Shown piece by piece: positions 22,696 through 22,697 of a DNA stretch of 22,697 bases; the first letter of the stretch is position 1; each line of letters begins with the position of its first letter. Under the pieces are notes generated by a model. It had not been told where the DNA came from and searched no databases. It saw only the letters and a program-made list of their open reading frames with translations. This DNA is from JAVBQU01 sp031548675 (GTDB lineage: Bacteria; Bacteroidota; Bacteroidia; Bacteroidales; P3), in NCBI GenBank assembly GCA_031548675.1, contig JAVBQU010000054.1:1-22697 (forward strand). Reading direction: 5' to 3'. The position numbers were made by a program, and so were the translations under genes.

Positions 22696-22697
22696 GA

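Overview
The window looks like chromosome of a Bacteroidetes bacterium, probably order Bacteroidales. Four observations point there. Promoters fit the Bacteroidetes pattern of TTG or TTTG, a spacer of about 20 nt, then TAnnTTTG. DNA is AT-rich with no obvious Shine-Dalgarno sites. Several proteins are of types frequent in this phylum: MORN_2 arrays, a TPR/OmpA lipoprotein with the phylum-specific 'LPPLRRAE' strand, a LuxC-like acyl-CoA reductase and an LtaS-like transferase. Intergenic spaces carry degenerate repeats rather than RNA genes. No tRNA, rRNA, CRISPR array, transposase or phage gene was found.

Layout. 1-1019: 3' part of a CPBP membrane protease, translationally coupled to cytidine deaminase. 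1020-2600: an AT-rich accessory patch with two unrecognised genes (a small membrane protein and a secreted protein) and short degenerate repeats. 2599-3456 (-): a tandem OmpA-domain protein. 3457-4005: a gene-free, repeat-rich stretch ending in the promoter and leader of pheT (4006-6465). 6466-7854: an inverted-repeat element, a solitary Fic protein with its own inhibitory motif, and a small WL-repeat protein that abuts tsaE tail to tail. 7855-11638 (-): a tight run transcribed as M16 peptidase, trmB, MORN_2 protein, tsaE. 11732-14590 (+): LtaS-like transferase plus diacylglycerol kinase-like lipid kinase, 12 nt apart. 14786-16636: an abundant-looking TPR/OmpA lipoprotein closed by a strong terminator. 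16783-18784: a Sua5/YciO-type threonylcarbamoyl-AMP synthase and a DUF1015 protein, each with its own promoter. 18785-19125: terminator plus a 21-bp tandem repeat. 19126-20878 (-): acyl-CoA reductase and a secreted hypothetical. 21055-22239 (-): RlmI-type rRNA methyltransferase. 22447-22695 (-): the 3' end of a gene broken by an in-frame TAA.

Themes. tRNA and translation functions dominate (pheT, trmB, tsaE, Sua5-type synthase, rlmI); TsaE and the Sua5-type enzyme act in the same t6A pathway. Envelope functions form a second group (two OmpA-type proteins, LtaS-like enzyme, lipid kinase, MORN_2 protein). I saw no convincing undescribed multi-gene defence or mobile system. The best leads are the LtaS/DAG-kinase pair as a possible lipid-recycling unit, the WL-repeat protein beside tsaE, the DGHHR motif of DUF1015, the interrupted 3' gene, and several families of small intergenic repeats.
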